6,354 nt of DNA from Bacillota bacterium. Lineage in GTDB: Bacteria > Bacillota > Clostridia > Christensenellales > Aristaeellaceae. Positions 1-6,185 of this stretch are shown one piece after another. The position numbers and the translations under genes are program-made. Within the stretch, counting starts at the first letter, position 1. Every line of letters starts with the position of its first letter. The DNA lies in NCBI GenBank assembly GCA_009787135.1, contig WRGP01000123.1, positions 1 to 6,354 on the forward strand, given 5' to 3'. The notes beneath the pieces were generated by a model that saw nothing but the letters and a program-made list of their open reading frames with translations, made no database searches and was not told the DNA's origin.

Positions 1-1399
1 CCGCCACAAGCTCCATAAGCTCCTCCAGCGATACGGCCTTCGGCCGCATGTCAATCCCAAGCGCCGCAAAATCCGCCTGCATCTGATAGACGGCCCTGTC
101 CATAAACGGATTGGGCGTATTATAGGTAAGCGTAAAGGAAAAATCTTGCCCGTTGCGATGGCGTATGCCGTCCTCCTCAAGCACCCAGCCCGCGTCCTCA
201 AGGAGGCTGGCCGCGCGTTCCGGATCAAAGGGGAACTTTTCCGATAGCATATCGGCGTTGATCCCAAAGCTGTCAAAGAGCAGCATGGTTGGCAGCGCCC
301 CGTAGCGCTCCAGCGTGCTTTTTCGCATGGCCTCCCGGTCCATCCCAATGGCCAACGCCTCCCGGATCGACGGGTCGGAGAACAGCGCGCTTTCCATATC
401 CATGCCAAGATAGCCCAGCACATCGCCCTCCCAGGTATAGAGGTTTATGAACCCCGTGTCATAGGCGATACTCACGATCTCCACGGAACCCAAAACGCTG
501 ACAATATCCACCGTGCCGTCCAGCATGCTGTCCAGCGCCGCCATGGCATCCGTGGGCACTACCAGAAGTTCTACCGTGCCGATATACGGCTTGCCGCGCC
601 AGTACGCCTCGTGCGCGGCCAGCGTGGCCCGGACACCGGGCTCCAAGGACACAAAACCGTACTGCCCATAGGCCATATTTGATGCGTCCGCCGCGCGCAC
701 TCGCGCCAGCGCTTCTTGGCAGAACGCCGTGAAATCCTCTGGATCCGCCGTCTCTTCCGTCCGGCGCATGTCGCCAAAAAGGGAAACGCGCAGCGCGGGC
801 ACCGCCAGAAAAATCAGATTCTCCGCGTTTGGTATATCCAGCGTAACGGAAAACACGCGGTTGTTCACGCGCGCGATGCCCTCAATGGCGTTCGCCTCCC
901 CGCGAAGGTACGCGTCCACCCCGCGAATGCTCGCGCGGGTAATGTCGTACACGCCGTCAAAGCCCGGCATCAGCAAAAGATACAGCGCATTGATAAAATC
1001 ATCGCTGGTAACAGGCTCCCCGTCAAGATAGCGGACGCCTTCCTGAATGGTAAAGGTATACGTATGCCCGTCCGGCGAAATCTCAAACGCCGCCACGCCC
1101 GCGCCCAGCTCGCCCCTGTTATTTTGGAAGAGCAGCTCATCGTAGAGGAGCGACGCGAGATAGCCGTCGCCCGTGGTTTTTACGAAGAAGGGGTTCATCT
1201 CGCCGTACAGGTCCGGCACGCCAATGATAAGCGTATCCGCCCGGGCACGGGCGGCCTCTGGCAAGTTTTCGAGCGTTTTCGCATTGTTGCTGGCAATGGT
1301 TCGGTTGATCACGCCATGGCCGCCAGAAGTCGCCGTGCCGCCTGCCGGCAGCGCCAGCAGCAACGCCAGCAGCGCGGCCGCGCCTTTTTTCCTGTTCAT
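1..1399 (-). CDS. ABC transporter substrate-binding protein, family 5 (oligopeptide/dipeptide type), C-terminus missing
   Basis: Extracytoplasmic receptor that would bind a peptide or similar solute and deliver it to an ABC permease. The frame is open for 466 codons and runs off the left edge. Residues 1-25 form a signal peptide: N-R-K-K, then an Ala/Leu-rich core, then L-P-A-G-G-T-A. The SBP_bac_5 fold starts near residue 55 (DTLIIGVPDLYGEMNPFF). Family hallmarks follow: the F-x-I-x-x-G-V-x-Y-x-DGEPVTSDDF block at about 116-136, F-SDPSIREALAIGMDRE at about 340-356, and DPERAASLLEDAGW at about 392-405. The start is supported by AAAGGAG at 1405-1411, 5 nt upstream. Such receptors are usually lipoproteins in Firmicutes, but no lipobox cysteine is seen: residue 21 is Gly (GGC). 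The permease and ATPase genes are not in view. The family is secure; the substrate cannot be told. Confidence 0.9.
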   Translation of the reverse strand, partial: MNRKKGAAALLALLLALPAGGTATSGGHGVINRTIASNNAKTLENLPEAARARADTLIIGVPDLYGEMNPFFVKTTGDGYLASLLYDELLFQNNRGELGAGVAAFEISPDGHTYTFTIQEGVRYLDGEPVTSDDFINALYLLLMPGFDGVYDITRASIRGVDAYLRGEANAIEGIARVNNRVFSVTLDIPNAENLIFLAVPALRVSLFGDMRRTEETADPEDFTAFCQEALARVRAADASNMAYGQYGFVSLEPGVRATLAAHEAYWRGKPYIGTVELLVVPTDAMAALDSMLDGTVDIVSVLGSVEIVSIAYDTGFINLYTWEGDVLGYLGMDMESALFSDPSIREALAIGMDREAMRKSTLERYGALPTMLLFDSFGINADMLSEKFPFDPERAASLLEDAGWVLEEDGIRHRNGQDFSFTLTYNTPNPFMDRAVYQMQADFAALGIDMRPKAVSLEELMELVA

Positions 1400-1431
1400 G
1401 ATAGCTCCTTTCACACAGGGAGGGGGGAACG

Positions 1432-1452
1432 CTAGGCGGCTCCGCCCCCTAG
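1432..1452. repeat. GC-rich palindrome bounded by CTAG
   Basis: GGCGG (1435-1439) can pair with CCGCC (1442-1446) across a 2-nt gap, and the whole 21-nt unit begins and ends with CTAG. The outer CTAGG/CCTAG pairing requires extra unpaired C residues on one side. It overlaps the left inverted end of the larger element. Confidence 0.5.
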
Positions 1453-1459
1453 AACCCCG

Positions 1460-1479
1460 CCGGGGGACCAGTCCCCCGG
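1460..1479. repeat. Strong GC hairpin, 8-9 bp stem
   Basis: CCGGGGGA (1460-1467) pairs perfectly with TCCCCCGG (1472-1479) around CCAG, and the unit is a near-complete palindrome. It is the most stable local hairpin in the window. No T-run follows on either strand, so it is not a standard intrinsic terminator. On the minus-strand RNA, GGCTCC (1478-1483) could instead pair with GGAGCC (1438-1443), so two alternative folds exist. Confidence 0.65.
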
Positions 1480-1487
1480 AGCCCTTT

Positions 1488-1505
1488 CTTTGCCTCACGG
1501 CAAGG
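1488..1505. repeat. Small hairpin with 4-nt loop
   Basis: TTGCC (1490-1494) pairs with GGCAA (1499-1503) around a TCAC loop (GTGA on the minus strand). A T-G wobble and a C-G pair can extend the stem to 1488-1505. It lies between two stronger hairpins of the same element. Confidence 0.45.
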
Positions 1506-1527
1506 GTTAGGATAAATAGAATAGGCT

Positions 1528-1544
1528 TTCCGCCTGCGGCGGAA
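1528..1544. repeat. Perfect 7-bp hairpin downstream of yhaM
   Basis: TTCCGCC (1528-1534) pairs with GGCGGAA (1538-1544) across a 3-nt loop. In the yhaM direction (minus strand) the stem is preceded by a TTTTT run and followed by AGCCTAT rather than a U-tract. It could stall or protect a 3' end but does not meet the usual terminator pattern. Confidence 0.5.
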
Positions 1545-1581
1545 TCAAAAACGGCGGAGGTTCATTCCGGCACAGAGGGCC

Positions 1582-2526
1582 CTAGCGTTCCCCTTTCCGC
1601 CGGTACAGCTTTCGCTCCAGCGACCACAACCTTTCGGAAAACCCGCCGGGCTTCACCCGCGCCAGCGCGGCGTTCATCTCAAAGATGCGGGCGTCCACCA
1701 TATCCAAATGGCTGAGCACCTCCGCCTCCGGAAACATTGGCGGGCGTGGGCTTCCATACTCCGGCACCCCGTGATGCGAGAGGATCATATGCTCGAGCAT
1801 GAGTAGCGTCTCTTCGTTACAGCCCATCTCACGGCCCGCGGCGTCGATGCGCGACACGCCGCGCACAATGTGGCCGATGAGCATGCCGTCCACGGTATAG
1901 TCGGACACGGTGCCAAGCTCCGTGGCGTCCAGTTCGCCAATTTTGGCCATATCGTGCAAAATTACGCCCGCTACCAATAAATCACGATCGAGAGACGGAT
2001 ATTCATCCGCAAAATGTTTCGCCATGCGCAGCATTGTGACGACATGGTGCAAAAGACCGCCGCGCTCGGCATGGTGCAGCTTGGCCGCGGCGGGGAAATA
2101 CAGGAGCACATCGCCCGCGTCGTCCAGCAGCCTTCTTGTAAGGCCGCGCAGGCTGCTGTCGCCCATGGCGTCCACCGCGGCGCGCACCTCCGCGAGCATG
2201 GCGGCCGGGCTCTCGGGCGCGCAGGATACCAGGGCGTCGATCGGCACATTGTCCGCCTCGCCGGCGGCGCGCAGCCGCTCCACGCGAATCTGCAGGCGGC
2301 CGTTATACTCATGGATCTGCCCGCGCACGCGCACGACGCTTCCCGCCGGGGGCGGCGCGAGCGCGCCATCCCACAGCTTGGCGTTGATCTCGCCCGTCTT
2401 ATCGCCCAGGGTCATGTCCAGATAGCGCGAACCGTTCGAAGCGGCGCGCTGCTCCGCGCTGCGCACGAGCAAAAAACCGTCATAGCGGGTATCCTTGATG
2501 AAATCCGAGACCGGCTGTATCTCCAT
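1582..2526 (-). CDS. yhaM: 3'-to-5' exoribonuclease YhaM (OB-fold plus HD domain)
   Basis: Cytoplasmic metal-dependent 3'-to-5' exonuclease; known YhaM enzymes trim RNA 3' ends in Firmicutes. The product is 314 aa, which I recall as the length of B. subtilis YhaM. Residues about 8-90 look like a nucleic-acid-binding OB fold (DFIKDTRYDGFLLV, then YLDMTLGDKTGEINAKLWD). The HD phosphohydrolase domain follows with H160-H161, the H191-D192 pair in ILHDMAKIGE, H219 in GHIVRG, H246, H251-H252 and D275, so the metal ligands appear intact. I chose the ATG at 2526, not one at 2619: it has an AGAGGTG ribosome site 5 nt upstream, the OB fold begins right after it, and the farther start would lie upstream of the likely promoter. 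The last codons and stop lie inside the inverted end of the 1424-1593 element. Confidence 0.92.
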   Translation of the reverse strand: MEIQPVSDFIKDTRYDGFLLVRSAEQRAASNGSRYLDMTLGDKTGEINAKLWDGALAPPPAGSVVRVRGQIHEYNGRLQIRVERLRAAGEADNVPIDALVSCAPESPAAMLAEVRAAVDAMGDSSLRGLTRRLLDDAGDVLLYFPAAAKLHHAERGGLLHHVVTMLRMAKHFADEYPSLDRDLLVAGVILHDMAKIGELDATELGTVSDYTVDGMLIGHIVRGVSRIDAAGREMGCNEETLLMLEHMILSHHGVPEYGSPRPPMFPEAEVLSHLDMVDARIFEMNAALARVKPGGFSERLWSLERKLYRRKGER

Positions 2527-2531
2527 GGAAA

Positions 2532-2539
2532 CACCTCTT
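2532..2539 (-). promoter_or_regulatory. Ribosome binding site that fixes the yhaM start
   Basis: The minus strand reads AAGAGGTG here, 5 nt before the ATG at 2526. This supports the 314-aa product over a version 31 residues longer. Confidence 0.8.
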
Positions 2540-2586
2540 GATCGTAAACTCACACATGCTTGGATAGCGTGTTTGATAGCCTGCTT

Positions 2587-2615
2587 ATTGTAGCGAAAAG
2601 CCGCGCGGGATGCAA
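2587..2615 (-). promoter_or_regulatory. Probable sigma-A promoter of yhaM
   Basis: On the minus strand, TTGCAT (2610-2615) and TACAAT (2587-2592) are separated by exactly 17 nt. The -10 matches consensus at 5 of 6 positions; the -35 has only the TTG. Transcription would start near 2580, giving a leader of about 54 nt before the yhaM ATG. Confidence 0.6.
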
Positions 2616-2617
2616 GC

Positions 2618-2647
2618 AAAATAATTTGTTGAAAAATAATTTGTTGA
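2618..2647. repeat. Exact 15-bp tandem duplication between divergent promoters
   Basis: AAAATAATTTGTTGA occurs twice with no gap, at 2618-2632 and 2633-2647. The pair fills the space between the yhaM -35 (2610-2615) and the -35 of the plus-strand gene (2644-2649), overlapping the latter. Its AT-richness contrasts with the surrounding DNA. It could be a regulator site acting on both promoters, an UP-element-like AT tract, or a recent slippage duplication. Confidence 0.85.
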
Positions 2648-2672
2648 CGAACTCCGGCGGAAATGACATACT
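2644..2672 (+). promoter_or_regulatory. Probable promoter of the DinB-family gene, with extended -10
   Basis: TTGACG (2644-2649), a 17-nt spacer, then CATACT (2667-2672). A TG at 2664-2665 stands one base before the -10, giving an extended -10 that compensates for its 4/6 match. The -35 overlaps the second copy of the 15-bp tandem repeat. The predicted start is near 2679, leaving a leader of about 30 nt. Confidence 0.65.
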
Positions 2673-2697
2673 TCCTACATCAATAGGCGTGAACGTT

Positions 2698-2705
2698 AGG
2701 AGGTG
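2698..2705 (+). promoter_or_regulatory. Strong ribosome binding site of the DinB-family gene
   Basis: AGGAGGTG, a full Shine-Dalgarno match, lies 4 nt before the ATG at 2710. It selects this start over an in-frame ATG at 2560, which lies upstream of the probable promoter. Confidence 0.9.
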
Positions 2706-2709
2706 CCCC

Positions 2710-3204
2710 ATGAGCCGTGCGCTTGTCCAAATCATCAATGAAAAAACGACGGTCCTATTCCATAATGTAGAAACGATGCTGCAAACCTGTGATCTTTTGT
2801 ACATCCTCTGCGATATGCCCATATGGAAGCACGCGTATCACATGCTTCATTCCTGCGACCGTTGGTTTATCAACCCAGAACACTACACTGAGCCGGCTTT
2901 CCATGAGCCCGATCTCAATTCCTTGGACGTGCCCAGCGAAAAAGCGCTTTCCCGCGAGTTGCTGCTTGATTATTTGGCATCCATAAAGGCAAAGGTCATG
3001 CAATATCTGGAGGATCTAACCGATGAACGTTTGGCGGAAAACCCGGAAGATTGCCCGCACAGCCGCCTTGCGTTGATCCTCGGCCAGTATCGGCATGTAT
3101 ATGCTCACTTGGGGAATATCAACGCGACAACCATCATCCAAACCGGCAGATGGCCGCGCGTCGTTGGCCTGGAGGGGGATTTGAGCAAAGGGTTGTATGA
3201 ATGA
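2710..3204 (+). CDS. DinB-family protein (putative metal-binding four-helix bundle)
   Basis: Small cytoplasmic protein of 164 aa resembling the DinB/YfiT-like superfamily, whose members have a four-helix fold and often a histidine-bound metal. Many are thiol-transferase or hydrolase-like, or have unknown function. The first His-rich helix is at 39-53, with H41, H44, H47 and D50 in WKHAYHMLHSCDRWF. A second motif, LGQYRHVYAHLGNINA, at 124-139 gives H129 and H133 in H-x3-H spacing. No signal peptide or membrane segment is seen. It is the only plus-strand gene and diverges from yhaM. Its GC is visibly lower (43-52% in sampled 60-nt lines) than in the neighbouring genes (up to about 73% in one sampled line of recD2), which hints at a different origin. 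The name DinB refers to the fold family, not to DNA polymerase IV. The family call is based on motif layout; the function is unknown. Confidence 0.75.
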   Translation: MSRALVQIINEKTTVLFHNVETMLQTCDLLYILCDMPIWKHAYHMLHSCDRWFINPEHYTEPAFHEPDLNSLDVPSEKALSRELLLDYLASIKAKVMQYLEDLTDERLAENPEDCPHSRLALILGQYRHVYAHLGNINATTIIQTGRWPRVVGLEGDLSKGLYE

Positions 3205-3259
3205 ACAAGACAAATGCCTGCTGGCAAATCCCCGAAAAAAGCAGATATCCCCCTTCCCC

Positions 3260-3982
3260 CTACCCGTCCATATGCTTCTGTGTCCGCGCCGCGGCCAGCA
3301 GCAGTACCGATGCGGCGCCCGCCTTCTTCAGCGCGCTCGCACAGGTAACGGCCGTCGCGCCCGTGCTCATCACGTCGTCCACCAGGATCAGACTTTGCCC
3401 TTTCACCGCCGCGCGAACCACGAACGCGCCCTTGACGTTCTCGCTTCGCTCCTCATGCGTCAGCCGCGTCTGCGTCTTTGTAGGCCGTACCCTGTCAAGC
3501 GCGTCGAGCAGCGGAAGGCCTATGGCCGGCGACAGCGCTTGGCACAGGATCCTCGCCTGGTTGAAACCCCGCTGCCTTTCCCTGCGCCAGTACAAGGGCA
3601 CAGGCACAAGCGCGTCATATCGCTCCGGCGGCAGCACGGTCTTCATGCCCATGGCAAGAGCCTTCGCCGCAGGCTCGACATTCGTGTATTTCAGCGCCCG
3701 TACGAGCAGGCGCGCCGTCCCTTCATAATGGTACGCGCTAACGCGGCCATCCAGATCGTCCGGCGGAAACGCCCAGCACGCCTGGCACATCATCGCCCAG
3801 CCCGGCGCGCCGCAGCGCGGGCAAAACGGCGGCTCTAAGGGTATGAGCTTCTCCGCACACGCCCGGCAGAGATGACGCGCCGGGTCGTCTACGCGGAGCG
3901 CCCCGCAGGCGACGCACACAGCATTGTCCGGGTAGAGCAGGCGCGCTATTTTATTATAGTAATTTAACAATTGACGCACCAT
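3260..3982 (-). CDS. comFC: ComF family protein (zinc-finger plus phosphoribosyltransferase-like domain)
   Basis: Cytoplasmic protein of 240 aa, close to the usual ComFC length. In naturally transformable Firmicutes ComFC aids uptake or processing of incoming single-stranded DNA; homologues also occur in species not known to be competent. Two Cys4 zinc sites are visible: C23, C26, C39, C42 and C54, C57, C66, C69. The family block PVPLYWRRERQRGFNQ lies at 127-142, followed by R-x-T-x-x-Q-x-x-L and ER-x-NV-x-GAF at about 166-187. The phosphoribosyltransferase (PRPP-binding) motif LILVDDVMSTGAT is at 198-210. The gene starts 6 nt after the recD2 stop and has no Shine-Dalgarno sequence, so translation is probably coupled to recD2. 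The first 20 codons are AT-rich (NYYNKI), unlike the rest. ComFA and other competence genes are not in view, so a competence role here is inferred. Confidence 0.92.
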   Translation of the reverse strand: MVRQLLNYYNKIARLLYPDNAVCVACGALRVDDPARHLCRACAEKLIPLEPPFCPRCGAPGWAMMCQACWAFPPDDLDGRVSAYHYEGTARLLVRALKYTNVEPAAKALAMGMKTVLPPERYDALVPVPLYWRRERQRGFNQARILCQALSPAIGLPLLDALDRVRPTKTQTRLTHEERSENVKGAFVVRAAVKGQSLILVDDVMSTGATAVTCASALKKAGAASVLLLAAARTQKHMDG

Positions 3983-3999
3983 AAAATTTTATATAGAAT
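3971..3999 (+). promoter_or_regulatory. Near-consensus promoter-like sequence antisense to recD2
   Basis: The plus strand carries TTGACG (3971-3976), a 17-nt spacer and TAGAAT (3994-3999), a 5/6 match to each hexamer. Transcription would start near A4006 and run antisense to the recD2 3' end. No credible gene lies downstream on this strand. It sits in an AT-rich patch, so chance resemblance is possible. Confidence 0.4.
3981..3992. repeat. 12-bp AT palindrome across the recD2 stop and comFC start
   Basis: ATAAAATTTTAT is a perfect palindrome that covers the recD2 stop (3989-3991), the 6-nt gap and two bases of the comFC start codon. It also forms most of the spacer of the plus-strand promoter-like sequence. 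An AT-only stem of this length would be weak in RNA. Confidence 0.5.
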
Positions 4000-6184
4000 G
4001 TAACCATTGGCATAACCCTGAAAAACGGCGCGCGATGTTCGCGTTGCGCACCATCTGCCGTACCGCGGCATCCCGCCCTACCAGCACCACCATACGGCGC
4101 GCGCGCGTAACGGCGGTGTAGAACAGGTTGCGCGTAAGCAGCATCGGCGGGCCGCCCACAGCCGGGATCACCACGGCGGGAAACTCACTGCCCTGGCTCT
4201 TATGCACGGAGACGCAGTACGAAAGCTCCAGATCTTCCAGCTGCGCGTCCTCATAGGTGGCCTCGCGCTCGTCGTCAAAGCGCACGGTCAGCGTCCGCTC
4301 CTCATTGTCGATGGACAGCACCTGTCCCATATCCCCGTTGAAGACGCCCTCCCCCTCCTCGTCCAGCCCGGCAACGGGTTTTCGCCAGGCCATTTGGTAG
4401 TCGTTGCGGGTCTGCATGACCTTGTCGCCCACGCGGAACACCGTATCCCCCCACGCGCGCTCCGGCACGCCCTCGCGGCGCGGGTTGAAGCGCTCCTGCA
4501 GCAGCCGGTTCAAGGCCCAGACGCCGCATTCCCCTTTTTTCATCGGGGACAGCACCTGAATATCCCGGAGCGGGTCCACCTTCAGATACGGCGGCAGGCG
4601 CACGGTGACAAGCTCCGCGATGACCTCCGCCGCGGCGGCGCCCGTGTCGCAGCGCTCCAGAAAGAAATCGCTCCCCTTGCTGTTGAGATAGGGCATCTCA
4701 CCCTGGTTGATCCTGTGCGCGTTGACCACGATCATGCTCTGGCTGTCCTGCCGGTAAATCTCCGAGAGCCGGACCACGGGCAGCGCGTCGCTCTTTAGAA
4801 TGTCGCCCAGCACGTTCCCAGCGCCCACGGAGGGGAGCTGGTCGGCGTCTCCCACCATGATCAGGCGCGTGCCCGGCAGCAGCGCGCGCAGAAACCCGCG
4901 CATCAAAAACACATCGACCATGGACATCTCGTCCACGATCAGCACATCCGCCTCAATCGGGCTGTCCGCGTTTCTCGCGAACACGCCGTTCTCCCCGCCA
5001 TACTCCAACAAACGGTGCAGCGTTTTCGCCTCGCGCCCCGTGGCCTCGCTCATGCGCTTTGCCGCGCGGCCCGTGGGCGCGGCCAGGAGAACGTCCGCAT
5101 CCGCGTCCAGCAGCGCCAGGATACAGCGGATGATCGTCGTCTTGCCCGTGCCCGGGCCTCCGGTGATCACGGTCACGCCCTCCGTTACCGCCGCGCGGGC
5201 GGCGCGAACCTGATCCCCGTTGAGGGTGATGTCCGTTTTTGCCTGCCAGAGCGCGATTTCCCGATCCAGCTTCGGGTCCGGATGGTACGGCAAAGCGGCG
5301 TGCAGTTCCAGCAGGCGCTTCGCGGTTTCCAGTTCCGCCTTGTAGGCGCTCGGCAGGTACACGGCGACATGCTCGTCCATTTCCCGGGCAATTAGGCCCT
5401 GGTCCATGAGCAGGGCCTGGACGGCGTTTTGCGCCAAATCGTCCTCCACGCCCAGCAGCCGCGCCGTCTCCCCGATGAGCGCGTCCCACGGCAGATACGT
5501 ATGCCCGCCGGACGCGGACGCCTCCCCCAGCACATAACAAACGCCGGCCCGAAGCCGCCCCGGCGCGTCCGGCGCGATGCCAAGCGAGGCCGCGATCCTG
5601 TCGGCCGTCTTAAACCCCACGCCCTCGATGTCCTCCACCAGCCGGTACGGGTTTTCGCGCACCACGGCCTGCGAGCGCTCGCCATAGCGCTTGTAGATCT
5701 TCATCGACAGGGACGGCGTGATGCCGTATGCCTGCAAAAACACCATGGCCTCGCGCATTTGATACTGCTCCATGAACGACTCGGAGATCATGCGCGCCTT
5801 TTTGACGCCAATGCCGCTGACCTCGCATAGGCGCTCCGGCGCGTATTGGATCACATCCAGCGAATTCTCGCCAAAGTGCGCGATGATTTCCTTGGCCGTG
5901 GACGGGCCGATCCCTTTGATGAGCCCTGAGCCAAGGTAGCGCTCCATGCCGCGCGCCGTCGTGGGCCGGACGATCTCGCACATCGAAACCTTGATCTGTT
6001 TGCCATACTGCGCGTGCTCCATCCAATCGCCTGACAACACCACGCGCTCGCCGCTGGCCAGATCCGGCATCACGCCAACGGCCGCGACGCGCCTGCCGTC
6101 GTCCAGGCGCACCTGCAGCACCGTAAAGCCATTTTCCTCGTTGCGGAACGAGATATCCGTGACCAAAGCCTCAATTTTTTCCAT
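3989..6184 (-). CDS. recD2: RecD2-type ATP-dependent DNA helicase (RecD/TraA family)
   Basis: Superfamily 1B 5'-to-3' DNA helicase found in bacteria with or without RecBC, linked to repair and replication-fork maintenance. The 731-aa length suits RecD2. An N-terminal OB-like segment (about 1-75, IEALVTDISFRNEENGFTV) is followed by helix-hairpin-helix motifs at about 87-101 (GLIKGIGPSTAKEII), 121-133 and 186-198. The helicase core has Walker A GGPGTGKT at 342-349, Walker B VLIVDEMSM at 414-422 (D418, E419), motif III GDADQLPSVGAG at 445-456, YRQ at 477-479, motif V VHKSQGSE at 660-667 and motif VI YTAVTRAR at 689-696. All key residues are present, so the enzyme looks active. It follows metK by 12 nt and precedes comFC by 6 nt. 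No Shine-Dalgarno sequence precedes the ATG. The start is supported by the conserved N-terminus beginning immediately and by the metK stop just upstream. Confidence 0.95.
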   Translation of the reverse strand: MEKIEALVTDISFRNEENGFTVLQVRLDDGRRVAAVGVMPDLASGERVVLSGDWMEHAQYGKQIKVSMCEIVRPTTARGMERYLGSGLIKGIGPSTAKEIIAHFGENSLDVIQYAPERLCEVSGIGVKKARMISESFMEQYQMREAMVFLQAYGITPSLSMKIYKRYGERSQAVVRENPYRLVEDIEGVGFKTADRIAASLGIAPDAPGRLRAGVCYVLGEASASGGHTYLPWDALIGETARLLGVEDDLAQNAVQALLMDQGLIAREMDEHVAVYLPSAYKAELETAKRLLELHAALPYHPDPKLDREIALWQAKTDITLNGDQVRAARAAVTEGVTVITGGPGTGKTTIIRCILALLDADADVLLAAPTGRAAKRMSEATGREAKTLHRLLEYGGENGVFARNADSPIEADVLIVDEMSMVDVFLMRGFLRALLPGTRLIMVGDADQLPSVGAGNVLGDILKSDALPVVRLSEIYRQDSQSMIVVNAHRINQGEMPYLNSKGSDFFLERCDTGAAAAEVIAELVTVRLPPYLKVDPLRDIQVLSPMKKGECGVWALNRLLQERFNPRREGVPERAWGDTVFRVGDKVMQTRNDYQMAWRKPVAGLDEEGEGVFNGDMGQVLSIDNEERTLTVRFDDEREATYEDAQLEDLELSYCVSVHKSQGSEFPAVVIPAVGGPPMLLTRNLFYTAVTRARRMVVLVGRDAAVRQMVRNANIARRFSGLCQWLHSI

Positions 6185-6185
6185 A

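Larger units (their letters stand above)
1424..1593. repeat. Structured intergenic element with 13-bp perfect inverted ends and internal hairpins (MITE- or REP-like)
   Basis: The left end GGGGAACGCTAGG (1424-1436) is the exact reverse complement of the right end CCTAGCGTTCCCC (1581-1593). Four smaller palindromes lie within these limits at 1432-1452, 1460-1479, 1488-1505 and 1528-1544. The right arm overlaps the end of yhaM and supplies its last two codons and TAG stop. The left arm ends 12 nt before the ribosome site of the transporter gene. No flanking target duplication is evident, and no protein is encoded inside. As RNA from the minus strand, the arms could close a multi-branched structure. 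It could be a dispersed palindromic repeat, a small non-autonomous mobile element, or a structured leader/terminator. The repeat geometry is directly visible; the nature of the element is inference. Confidence 0.6.

Noticed and set aside
1518..1548. Possible transporter promoter on the minus strand (TTGATT, 19 nt, TATTCT)
   Set aside because: Both hexamers are modest matches, the spacer is long, and the spacer holds a strong hairpin; not enough to call.
716..1715. Plus-strand open frames opposite the transporter gene and the 1424-1593 element
   Set aside because: They mirror the codon bias of the true minus-strand frame, and their Arg/Ala-rich products show no family features.
2527..2619. 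31-residue N-terminal extension of YhaM starting at 2619
   Set aside because: It lies upstream of the likely yhaM promoter and lacks a ribosome site. The 2526 start gives the expected 314-aa length with a good ribosome site.
2560..2709. Longer, in-frame N-terminal extension (50 residues) of the DinB-family protein starting at ATG 2560
   Set aside because: The ATG at 2710 has a full AGGAGGTG site 4 nt upstream, the extension has no family resemblance, and it would start upstream of the probable promoter at 2644-2672.
3215..3239. Possible terminator in the convergent gap (TGCC-TGCT-GGCA near an A6 run)
   Set aside because: The stem is only 4 bp. The A6 run (T6 in the comFC direction) lies on the wrong side of the hairpin for either gene.
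3197..3838. Long plus-strand open frames starting at the end of the DinB-family gene, one with ATGA overlap at 3201
   Set aside because: They are antisense to comFC, which has clear zinc and phosphoribosyltransferase motifs. Their translations are low-complexity Arg/Ala/Ser-rich, and no ribosome site is seen.
3955..3963. TATAAT on the minus strand inside the first comFC codons
   Set aside because: The position 17 nt upstream has no -35-like hexamer, and transcription would start inside the gene; explained by Tyr-Asn codons in an AT-rich patch.
4202..5830. Several plus-strand open frames of 126-198 codons opposite recD2
   Set aside because: They are shadows of the GC-rich recD2 coding sequence, with no ribosome sites and no recognisable domains.
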